Assembly (NCBI GenBank): GCA_041725955.1
Contig: JBGRQE010000002.1
Coordinates: 62,001-126,000, forward strand
Source: JBGRPZ01 sp041725955
GTDB taxonomy: Bacteria > Bacteroidota > Bacteroidia > Bacteroidales > JBGRPZ01
DNA length: 64,000 nucleotides
Reading direction: 5' to 3'
Made by a program: the position numbers and the translations under genes. The notes beneath the pieces were generated by a model. The model did no database searches and was not told the origin of the DNA. It was given only the letters and a program-made list of their open reading frames with translations. Positions 1 through 6,795 of the stretch are shown in pieces (position 1 is the stretch's first letter; the number at the start of each line of letters is the position of its first letter).

Positions 1-5
1 ATTAC

Positions 6-157
6 ATGAAAACCTCCTAGATATTTGATGAAAACCTCCTAGGTATTGCATGAAAACCTCCTAGATATTTGATGAAAACCTCCTAGATATTTGATGAAAA
101 CCTCCTAGGTATTTGATGAAAATCTCCTAGGTATTTGATAAAAACCTAGAAGGTTAT
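6..157. repeat. 22-bp tandem repeat array (six units plus a decayed seventh)
   Basis: Six consecutive 22-bp units begin at 6, 28, 50, 72, 94 and 116. Each starts ATGAAAACCTCCTAG and ends in (A/G)TATTTG or a near variant. A seventh copy from 138 has decayed. Where the variable base is G, a unit holds the short dyad ACCT-CCT-AGGT. The decayed copy carries AACCT-AGA-AGGTT (143-155), and an isolated ACCTAGGT palindrome lies at 213-220. The period is not a multiple of three and no ORF is maintained, so the array is not coding. It may extend upstream of the window. Function unknown. Confidence 0.95.
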
Positions 158-549
158 AATACAATCGTTACTTTAACTGATTGCAATTATTACCTGCTTA
201 CTTTGATTAAGAACCTAGGTGAGATTGCTTTTTAAAGCTGCCTTTATAGAAAGAATCGTTCTGGAAGTTAATGTAACTTCTTTGAGTAAAGGTTTATGTA
301 TTTGATTGATATATTACTTGACAAGTTTAAAATTGATTTGTTTTTCATTCGGATGAATCTGTTATAGTATTGGCTCTAATAGTTTGCAATTGCTTTGAAT
401 TATTATAGCTTTGTCCGACCTGTAATTTATAATTATCTATGTGTTTTGTTTTTTGGGTAGATGTGTCTAAGTTACACTATTTTAAAGAGCTAGGGTTTGA
501 GGTAGTGTCAATTTACTCATTAAGGTTTATTATTTATTTATATAAAATT
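158..549 (+). other. Non-coding leader/promoter region of the first T9SS cargo gene
   Basis: About 390 bases without a convincing gene. It contains the ACCTAGGT palindrome at 213-220 and a Bacteroidota-type promoter at 383-413. An in-frame ATG at 439 exists, but the residues before 550 do not look like a signal peptide, so I treat 439-549 as leader. Nothing else recognised. Confidence 0.6.
383..413 (+). promoter_or_regulatory. Bacteroidota sigma-A type promoter
   Basis: TTTG at 383-386, a 19-base spacer, then TAGCTTTG at 406-413, which matches the TAnnTTTG -7 consensus. Predicted transcription start near 420, giving about 130 bases of leader to the chosen ATG at 550. Confidence 0.65.
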
Positions 550-2673
550 ATGATGCGAAAATTTACTTTTTTTATTTCAATTTTATTATTCACAATCGTA
601 TTCTCTTTTCAAAATGTTAATGCAAAAGGATCGATCTCTATAGAGTCTGATATTGTATATCGACAAAATATGGAAGGTGAAAGGGAGTCAAATGTTATCT
701 ATTTCCAAAATTTTGAAGAATGGCCTTTAAGCGATTGGAAAACTTATATTTTGGAAAAAGGAAAAGGATGGATTCAAGGTGATATTTCTCCATATGAAGG
801 GAAGAGTTTTGCTACTCGAAAAGATGAAATGGCAAAGTGCAATGATTGGTTGGTATCACCAAAAATTACGATTGCAGAGAATGCCTATTTTGAGTTTTAT
901 GAATCTAACCGCTACATGGACGAAACAACTTATGGCGACCATGATATATATATTTCAGTAGGTAGTGGTGATCCTGCGGATGGCGATTTTGTTTTGCTAC
1001 AAAATATGGACAATTATAAGCCAGTATGGTCTAAAGTGCGTATTGATTTGAAGGATTATGCCAACAAGAGCATATTTATAGCCTTCAACTATAAAGGAAA
1101 TTTTGGATCTGCATGGGAAATTGATGCTTTTACTGTTGCAACCAAGATTGATGATCTTGAGTTATCTGAATTAATTGTTTCTGATTTTGTGAATAAAGAT
1201 GGCCAAATTCTTCCAAAAGTTAAACTTAATAACTTAGGTTTATCTAAATTTAGTGATGTCGAAATTCAATTAAATATAGATTCAAAGATATATAAGCAAC
1301 AAGTATCTATTGAGGCTGAAAGCGAAATAGAGGTTGAGTTTGAGAGTATCAAGCTTACTCAAAACACAAAAATAGAAGCTTCTGTAGTGGCTTCTGGAGA
1401 TCAAAATTCTATAAATAATATGCTTTCTAAAGAGATAAAAATTTTGGTTCCCCAAAAGGCTTATGCTTATTGTATTTATTCAGATAAGTTGAATGTGCCT
1501 TTAGGTCCTGTTTCTTTTAATACTGAAGCTCCTCAGCTTATCACAAGTATGAAGAATAAGATTCCAAAAGATTACTTTACAAATGGAGGCACATGGATTG
1601 ATAATTTATGGTTTGTATCTATGAATCTTCAAAAAGATGTTTCTGTAAAATCAACAGAAAATCGACTAAAAAAAACCTTTCCTCAAGAGTATGCCTTATT
1701 GAATCCTGAAACAGGAGAAATTTATCATATAGCGCCAACCACATATCTATTTGAAGAAATGGCCTATAATATGGTTGACGGTTTTGTTTATGGTATTGCT
1801 AAAACTCGAACAAGCCAGGTTCTTTGTAAAATTAATTATAAAACTGGTGAAACCGTAGAAATTGGTCAATCGCCATTGAATCTTATTGATTTAGTAGCCT
1901 TTGCTATCGATAAGAAGGGAGTAGCATATGTTATTGGGACAGATAAAATATTATATACTGTTGATTTAAACGATTTTTCATTGCAAAGAATAGGAACTAC
2001 TGGAGTAGATCAAGTGTTCTTTATTCAATCGATGGCTTTTGACAATGAAACAGATATTTTATACTGGAACTTGACAGATCAGAAAGGTGGGGCTTTTTAT
2101 GCTGTAAGCACAGACACTGGTAGGGCAAGCAAAATAAATGACCTTCATGCTAATGCTGAATTGGTGGCTTTTGGTTTTCCAAAATCAGACAAAAAGTATA
2201 TTGCATTTCATTTGTCGACTCAAAACATTGCCAATATTGAAGGTTTAAAAATCCGTATGAATGATATAGAGCTGACTACCGATTATACAGGATATGCCTG
2301 TTTTATCGATTTAAAGTCTCAATCATATCCTTATGAGATTTACATGAATGATGAAAAAGTGTATTCGGGTAAGCTTACTTTGGATAAAAGTAAGGTGTTA
2401 AATCTAGTATTGGATAATAAGGTTGATATTGAGGAAATATCAATTGATGATTTTGTTTTACTATTTCCAAATCCTGGTAATGGAGTTTTCAATATAAAGG
2501 GGATACAGTCGTATTCTGAATTAACTGTTGCTAATATAAATGGTCAGGTATTATCATCACAAAAAATTAATAACAGATCGAAATTTGACTTTAGTTATCT
2601 AAAAGCGGGTACCTATGTTTTGACTATTAAAGGTGATGAGGGACTGAAAAAGCTTAAGTTAATTATAAGATAG
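550..2673 (+). CDS. Secreted T9SS cargo with choice-of-anchor J (cleaved adhesin-like) domain
   Basis: Exported multidomain protein carried across the outer membrane by the type IX system. I start it at the ATG at 550 (or 553), because MMRKFTFFISILLFTIVF is a clear signal peptide ending near NVNA; an upstream in-frame ATG at 439 would add 37 residues that spoil it. Residues about 48-198 resemble the choice-of-anchor J / cleaved-adhesin fold (FQNFEEWPLSDW, WLVSPKI, then SKVRIDLKDYANKSIFIAF). The middle looks like short beta-propeller-type repeats (LLNPETGEIYHI, KINYKTGETVEIG). The last 75 or so residues are a T9SS type A sorting domain (FPNPGNGVFNIKG, then LTVANINGQVL, then LKAGTYVLTIKG). Substrate unknown; an adhesin or carbohydrate-binding role is inference. 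Stands alone behind its own promoter. Confidence 0.85.
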   Translation: MMRKFTFFISILLFTIVFSFQNVNAKGSISIESDIVYRQNMEGERESNVIYFQNFEEWPLSDWKTYILEKGKGWIQGDISPYEGKSFATRKDEMAKCNDWLVSPKITIAENAYFEFYESNRYMDETTYGDHDIYISVGSGDPADGDFVLLQNMDNYKPVWSKVRIDLKDYANKSIFIAFNYKGNFGSAWEIDAFTVATKIDDLELSELIVSDFVNKDGQILPKVKLNNLGLSKFSDVEIQLNIDSKIYKQQVSIEAESEIEVEFESIKLTQNTKIEASVVASGDQNSINNMLSKEIKILVPQKAYAYCIYSDKLNVPLGPVSFNTEAPQLITSMKNKIPKDYFTNGGTWIDNLWFVSMNLQKDVSVKSTENRLKKTFPQEYALLNPETGEIYHIAPTTYLFEEMAYNMVDGFVYGIAKTRTSQVLCKINYKTGETVEIGQSPLNLIDLVAFAIDKKGVAYVIGTDKILYTVDLNDFSLQRIGTTGVDQVFFIQSMAFDNETDILYWNLTDQKGGAFYAVSTDTGRASKINDLHANAELVAFGFPKSDKKYIAFHLSTQNIANIEGLKIRMNDIELTTDYTGYACFIDLKSQSYPYEIYMNDEKVYSGKLTLDKSKVLNLVLDNKVDIEEISIDDFVLLFPNPGNGVFNIKGIQSYSELTVANINGQVLSSQKINNRSKFDFSYLKAGTYVLTIKGDEGLKKLKLIIR

Positions 2674-2816
2674 TCAAGAGGTTTGTAAACTGTATATGCT
2701 GTAACAACAAATAATAATATTATTCGCTTAACTTATTGAATACCTGCTGCAAGTAGCAATGAGTTGATGCATAATAAAATGAAAGTACAAAGATTAAAAT
2801 TACTTTAATATAAGAG

Positions 2817-2845
2817 TGTCGGTTGTGTGCATTATACAACCGACA
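2817..2845. terminator. Perfect 10-bp inverted repeat, likely terminator
   Basis: TGTCGGTTGT (2817-2826) pairs exactly with ACAACCGACA (2836-2845) around a 9-base loop, about 140 bases past the stop of the T9SS cargo gene. The following plus-strand T tract is weak, so termination efficiency is uncertain. Nothing else is seen in 2674-2957. Confidence 0.55.
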
Positions 2846-2957
2846 TTCTGTGTTTAAAAGATTTACTTTTTCTTGCTGTTGATATATTCTTAGTTAAAAA
2901 AAATACTAGATCTTTGCATTTAGTTTTTAAAATTAAAACGGTTAAATAAAGGAGCTT

Positions 2958-3398
2958 ATGGATGAGAATCAAATCAATAATTTACCAGAAGACAAGCCAA
3001 AAAAGGATACTCTGTTTAAAGTGTTCTTAATCTTGTCCTTTGTCTATAGTGGATTGGGGATATTAAATAACATAATAATACTAATTTGGAAGAATGATAT
3101 ATTGTTTCTGTTAGAAAAAGTCATTCCAAATGGAGCAGATTCCTTAGAATACAAAGCACTTAGTGAGATGACCACTACTTTTGTTGCTGTTAATGCGCTT
3201 ACCTCTGCACTGGCCTTGGTTGGAGCAATATTTATGTGGAATTTGCGCAAATTGGGGTTTCATTTCTTTGTTATTGCACAAATTCTGTTTTACTTCATGG
3301 TTCTTTATCTGCAGCCTGGAGGTAATATTTTTTCAGTACTTATTATTACCATAGTGTTTATTTACATTTATGCCAGTAATTTAAAGAAGATGAGTTAA
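2958..3398 (+). CDS. Small four-helix integral membrane protein, function unknown
   Basis: A 146-residue protein with a polar N-terminus (about residues 1-18, rich in N, D, K) followed by four hydrophobic stretches: VFLILSFVYSGLGIL, AVNALTSALALVGAIFMW, FFVIAQILFYFMVLYL and FSVLIITIVFIYIYA. This suggests a four-transmembrane inner-membrane protein with the N-terminus in the cytoplasm. No family motif or catalytic residue is recognised. It lies alone between the T9SS cargo and the ABC-F gene. The ATG at 2958 is preceded by AAAGGAG (2948-2954), a good ribosome-binding site. Hypothetical membrane protein; no function proposed. Confidence 0.7.
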   Translation: MDENQINNLPEDKPKKDTLFKVFLILSFVYSGLGILNNIIILIWKNDILFLLEKVIPNGADSLEYKALSEMTTTFVAVNALTSALALVGAIFMWNLRKLGFHFFVIAQILFYFMVLYLQPGGNIFSVLIITIVFIYIYASNLKKMS

Positions 3399-3473
3399 AG
3401 CATCAATCTTTATTAATTAAATTATAATGTGAATAACAATTTCGCTTTTCTGTAGTTTGTAAATGGGAAAAAT

Positions 3474-3481
3474 TATCTTTG
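3474..3481 (+). promoter_or_regulatory. Candidate -7 element for the ABC-F gene
   Basis: TATCTTTG matches TAnnTTTG 45 bases before the ABC-F start. The nearest TTTG upstream (3456-3459) is only 14 bases away, shorter than the usual 17-23, so only the -7 half is well supported. Confidence 0.4.
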
Positions 3482-3526
3482 CAGCTATTTTGCAGCTTTA
3501 GAAAATTAAAATAGAGAAACAAGGAA

Positions 3527-5140
3527 ATGATTACAGTTTCGAACTTAAAGATTCAGTTTGGTAAACGTGTTTTGTTTCAGGATGTAAACCTGAAATTTTT
3601 GGAGGGGAATTGTTATGGAATTATTGGAGCTAATGGCGCTGGAAAATCAACTTTTCTTAAGTTAATTTCTGGAGAATTAGACTCTACAACAGGTTCTGTT
3701 ACATTAGGACCAGATGAGCGCCTTTCTGTTTTGTCTCAAGATCACTTTGCTTTTGATGAGTATACTGTTATGGAAACAGTAATGATAGGGCATAAACAGC
3801 TTTGGGATATAATGAAAGAGAAGGATGCAATTTATATGAAGCCTGATTTCTCTGATGAGGATGGCCTTAGAGTTGCAGAATTGGAAGAAAGGTTTGCTGA
3901 AATGGATGGTTGGAATGCCGAAAGTTCTGCAGCGACACTTTTAAGTGGAATTGGTATTAAAGTAGATTTGCATCAGAAATTGACCAAGGAATTGAGTGGA
4001 AAGCAAAAAGTACGTGTATTACTTGCTCAAGCTTTGTTTGGTCGTCCTGATAACTTACTTTTGGATGAGCCTACCAACGATTTGGATATCGAAACTGTAT
4101 TATGGCTTGAGAATTATCTGTCTAATTACGACAAAACAGTTCTTGTAGTTTCTCACGACCGCCACTTCCTTGATAGTGTATGTACTCATGTTGTAGATAT
4201 CGATTTTGGTAAAGTGCAGCTTTCTCCAGGTAACTATTCATTTTGGTATGAGTCTAGTCAGTTGGCTTTACGTCAGCAAGCTCAGCAAAATAAAAAGGCT
4301 GAAGAGAAAAAGAAAGAACTTCAAGAGTTTATTTCTCGCTTTAGTGCAAATGCTTCAAAATCTCGTCAAACTACTTCCCGAAAGAAGATGTTAGACAAAT
4401 TGAATGTTGAAGAAATTCAACCATCAACTCGTCGTTATCCTGGTATTATCTTTACTCCTGAGCGTGAGCCTGGTAATAAGGTTCTTGAAGTAACTGATTT
4501 ATGTGTATCTGCCGATGGCGATGTATTGATTAAAAACGCTTCTTTTGCAATTAACCGTGAGGATAGAGTAATCTTTTTGTCAAAAGATCCTAGAGCTATG
4601 ACTGCTCTGTTCGAAGTAATAAACGGTGATAAAGAAGCTGATAGTGGAAGTTTTGATTGGGGACAAACAATTACTTCGGCTTATTTGCCTTTAGACAATT
4701 CTTCATATTTCGAGAAGCCACTATCTTTACTTGATTGGTTGGCTCAGTTTTCTAACGATACACACGAAATGTATTTGCGTGGATTCTTGGGGAAAATGCT
4801 TTTCTCTGGTGAAGAAGTGTATAAGCATGCCAATGTATTGTCGGGAGGTGAGAAGATGCGTTGTATGATTTCTAAAATGATGCTTTTGGATGCCAACTGC
4901 CTACTTTTAGATACTCCTACCAACCATTTAGATTTGGAATCTATTCAATCATTTAACAATACTGTAAAAACCTTTAAAGGTGTGGTAATGATGTCGTCTC
5001 ATGACCACGAGTTTATTCAATCGTCATGTAATAGAATAATTGAATTAACTCCTAATGGTATCATTGATAAGCTTGGTACTTATGATAATTATATTCATGA
5101 TGAGGCATTAAAAGCTCAGCGCGAAAAACTGTATAAATAA
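3527..5140 (+). CDS. ABC-F family ATPase, YbiT-like
   Basis: A soluble protein with two fused ATP-binding domains and no membrane segments, as in ribosome-associated ABC-F ATPases. Length (537) and the opening GKRVLFQDVNLKFLEGNCYG match E. coli YbiT (about 530). NBD1 has an intact Walker A (GANGAGKST), Walker B (LLLDEPTNDLDIE) and switch His (VVSHDRHFL), with a variant signature LSGKQ. The linker (about residues 240-300) is charged and helical. NBD2 has a good signature (LSGGEK) but its P-loop is replaced by SKDPRAMTALF, and the catalytic Glu is Thr (LLLDTPTNHLDLES). So NBD1 keeps the P-loop and catalytic Glu while NBD2 keeps the cleaner signature. A translation-factor role is known for the family; this protein's exact role is inference. 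Monocistronic. Confidence 0.88.
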   Translation: MITVSNLKIQFGKRVLFQDVNLKFLEGNCYGIIGANGAGKSTFLKLISGELDSTTGSVTLGPDERLSVLSQDHFAFDEYTVMETVMIGHKQLWDIMKEKDAIYMKPDFSDEDGLRVAELEERFAEMDGWNAESSAATLLSGIGIKVDLHQKLTKELSGKQKVRVLLAQALFGRPDNLLLDEPTNDLDIETVLWLENYLSNYDKTVLVVSHDRHFLDSVCTHVVDIDFGKVQLSPGNYSFWYESSQLALRQQAQQNKKAEEKKKELQEFISRFSANASKSRQTTSRKKMLDKLNVEEIQPSTRRYPGIIFTPEREPGNKVLEVTDLCVSADGDVLIKNASFAINREDRVIFLSKDPRAMTALFEVINGDKEADSGSFDWGQTITSAYLPLDNSSYFEKPLSLLDWLAQFSNDTHEMYLRGFLGKMLFSGEEVYKHANVLSGGEKMRCMISKMMLLDANCLLLDTPTNHLDLESIQSFNNTVKTFKGVVMMSSHDHEFIQSSCNRIIELTPNGIIDKLGTYDNYIHDEALKAQREKLYK

Positions 5141-5148
5141 ACATATAT

Positions 5149-5182
5149 AATGTCCTTTCTATTAATAGAAAGGACATTTTTC
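5149..5182. terminator. Bidirectional terminator between ABC-F and DUF5714 genes
   Basis: AATGTCCTTTCT (5149-5160) pairs with AGAAAGGACATT (5167-5178), followed by a T-rich tract on the plus strand and an A/T tract on the minus side. The right arm overlaps the stop and last codons of the minus-strand gene, so one sequence serves as both coding end and terminator. Confidence 0.85.
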
Positions 5183-5857
5183 TTTTATACATTGTTTGTT
5201 TAAATTCTTAAAGTAGCATTTGCGGCTCTTTTCTATCTCCCAGTTCAAATTCATTTTCTCGTTTACAAAGTCTACAGCTTCGATTATCGATAAAAAGGAA
5301 TCTCTTTTGCAGCATCTTGGACCTCCTATTTCACCTATCTTTATTAAACTTTTGCCTGTAAGATAATTGCATTGCCCCCATTTTTCTGATTTCAATGGTG
5401 TACTTCCAAGTAAAATGCTGAGAAAAATTCCAGTTCCTACTGCCGCACCGCAGTTTCCATGTGAACCACAAACTCCTCCAGGAACAATTTCGGCTCTTTT
5501 CTTTGCAGTTTCTAACCATTGACACAAATTTTCTGTTTTCTTTGTGAAGTTGGCGTATGCAGTCAATAATGATGCAGGTACCAAGAAGTGGTGCTCGGGT
5601 CCGTGCATTTTTACTGATGGATGTTTCATCATCGAGTTGATGATTTCCAGAGGGTTTTGCTCGTGGGTATTTATACAATAGTTGCTTGCAAATTCAATTG
5701 CACCCATACTATGACATTTGTCGCAGATAAAGTGATTTGCACTACAGCTAACTGTTGCTTCTATTTCTTTTCCGCAGTATTCACATTTCAATAATTGGGG
5801 AGTGTCGAAATATATTAGTTCTTCACCACAAATAAGGCAGCCTGCTTTTTTTTCCAT
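5162..5857 (-). CDS. DUF5714-family cysteine-rich protein
   Basis: A 231-residue, probably cytosolic protein. The N-terminus has paired cysteines in zinc-ribbon arrangement: CLICGEEL, CEYCGKE and CDKCHS. The central part (MHGPEHHFLVPASLLTAYAN, then VCGSHGNCGAAVGTGIFLS) matches my memory of the DUF5714 family, and the C-terminus has a further cluster (PRCCKRD and CIKEKCPFY). The abundant Cys and His residues suggest metal or Fe-S binding; no reaction is established. No signal peptide. It is convergent with the ABC-F gene and its last codons lie inside the shared terminator hairpin. A possible minus-strand -7 box (TACTTTTG, 5894-5901 complement) lies about 40 bases upstream. Family call from conserved motifs only. 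Confidence 0.7.
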   Translation of the reverse strand: MEKKAGCLICGEELIYFDTPQLLKCEYCGKEIEATVSCSANHFICDKCHSMGAIEFASNYCINTHEQNPLEIINSMMKHPSVKMHGPEHHFLVPASLLTAYANFTKKTENLCQWLETAKKRAEIVPGGVCGSHGNCGAAVGTGIFLSILLGSTPLKSEKWGQCNYLTGKSLIKIGEIGGPRCCKRDSFLSIIEAVDFVNEKMNLNWEIEKSRKCYFKNLNKQCIKEKCPFY

Positions 5858-6029
5858 TAATCTTTTTCTTTTTTATTTTAACCCTAATTATTGCAAAAGT
5901 ATTATTTTATTGAAATGTCCTTTTTGTATTTATAATTAAATTAAGTATCTGCAGGTAGATGGAAAATTGAGATTTGAGTTGCTATCTTAAATATAAATTA
6001 TTTAATTTGCTCGTGAATAAAAAGGATGT

Positions 6030-6764
6030 ATGGTTAGAAAATGTTTACTTTTTTTATTGTTGATTTCTTTATTACCACTTCAAGCGCAGGAGGAAGTAAA
6101 GAAAGAGCAGCCTGTCGAAAAGTTCTATGAATATATAAAGAAACCATATGGCAACGAGTATTTTTTGTTTCGTTTGGGATTAAATGCTGGAGGATCATAT
6201 TTATTAAATCTTAAGAATGATTCATGGCCCGAAGCTTATTCCAAACATAAGCAAAGGATGAGTTTAGGTATACTTATTTCTTCGGAATTAAGTTTTTACG
6301 CATTTCCCCGATATGGAATTGGGGTGAAATATTTTTTCTTTCAATCGTCAAGCCAGTCGAATAATATTGAAGTTCCAAATATTCAAAAAAATGGTCTTAT
6401 GGAAGAAAATATGAGATTGCATTTTATTGGACCTTATGTTTTTACCCGTCTCTCAGGAAAGAAAAATAAAAGAGCTGTTGTACTAGGTCTTTCGGTAGGT
6501 TCATACTTTTATGATAGTATGATTGAAACCGCAGATAAGAGATTGTATAAAGGAAATTCGTATGGAATTTTATTGGATTTGGGTTACGAATTCCAAATTA
6601 AGAAAAACATCGATCTTGCATTAAGTATAGCATATAGTCGAGGCTTTATAAAAAAAATAAGTCAGAAGACCGTGCGTCGTATAGAAACTATAGAGTTAGA
6701 CCAACCTAACTTTATAGATCTTAGTAGAGTAGATATTACTCTTGGTATTCGATATCAGAAATAA
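6030..6764 (+). CDS. Outer-membrane beta-barrel protein, uncharacterised
   Basis: The N-terminus MVRKCLLFLLLISLLPLQAQ is a signal peptide. The mature part alternates short amphipathic strands rich in Tyr, Phe and Gly (FRLGLNAGGSYLL, YGIGVKYFFF, MRLHFIGPYVFTRL, VVLGLSVGSYFYD, YGILLDLGYEFQIKK, VDITLGIRYQK) and ends in an aromatic-basic terminus, which together indicate a small outer-membrane barrel. No ligand or enzyme motif is seen. The ATG at 6030 follows AAAGGA closely; another ATG at 6026 is out of frame. Convergent with the helicase gene 31 bases downstream. Specific function unknown. Confidence 0.7.
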   Translation: MVRKCLLFLLLISLLPLQAQEEVKKEQPVEKFYEYIKKPYGNEYFLFRLGLNAGGSYLLNLKNDSWPEAYSKHKQRMSLGILISSELSFYAFPRYGIGVKYFFFQSSSQSNNIEVPNIQKNGLMEENMRLHFIGPYVFTRLSGKKNKRAVVLGLSVGSYFYDSMIETADKRLYKGNSYGILLDLGYEFQIKKNIDLALSIAYSRGFIKKISQKTVRRIETIELDQPNFIDLSRVDITLGIRYQK

Positions 6765-6795
6765 AAGGTGAGTGTTTTCTGAGCTGACCTCTGTA

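Noticed and set aside
1..160. CRISPR array at the left edge
   Set aside because: Units are directly adjacent with no unique spacers, and no cas gene is near.
439..549. N-terminal extension of the first T9SS cargo from the ATG at 439
   Set aside because: The 37 extra residues precede and mask a good signal peptide at 550, and look like translated leader.
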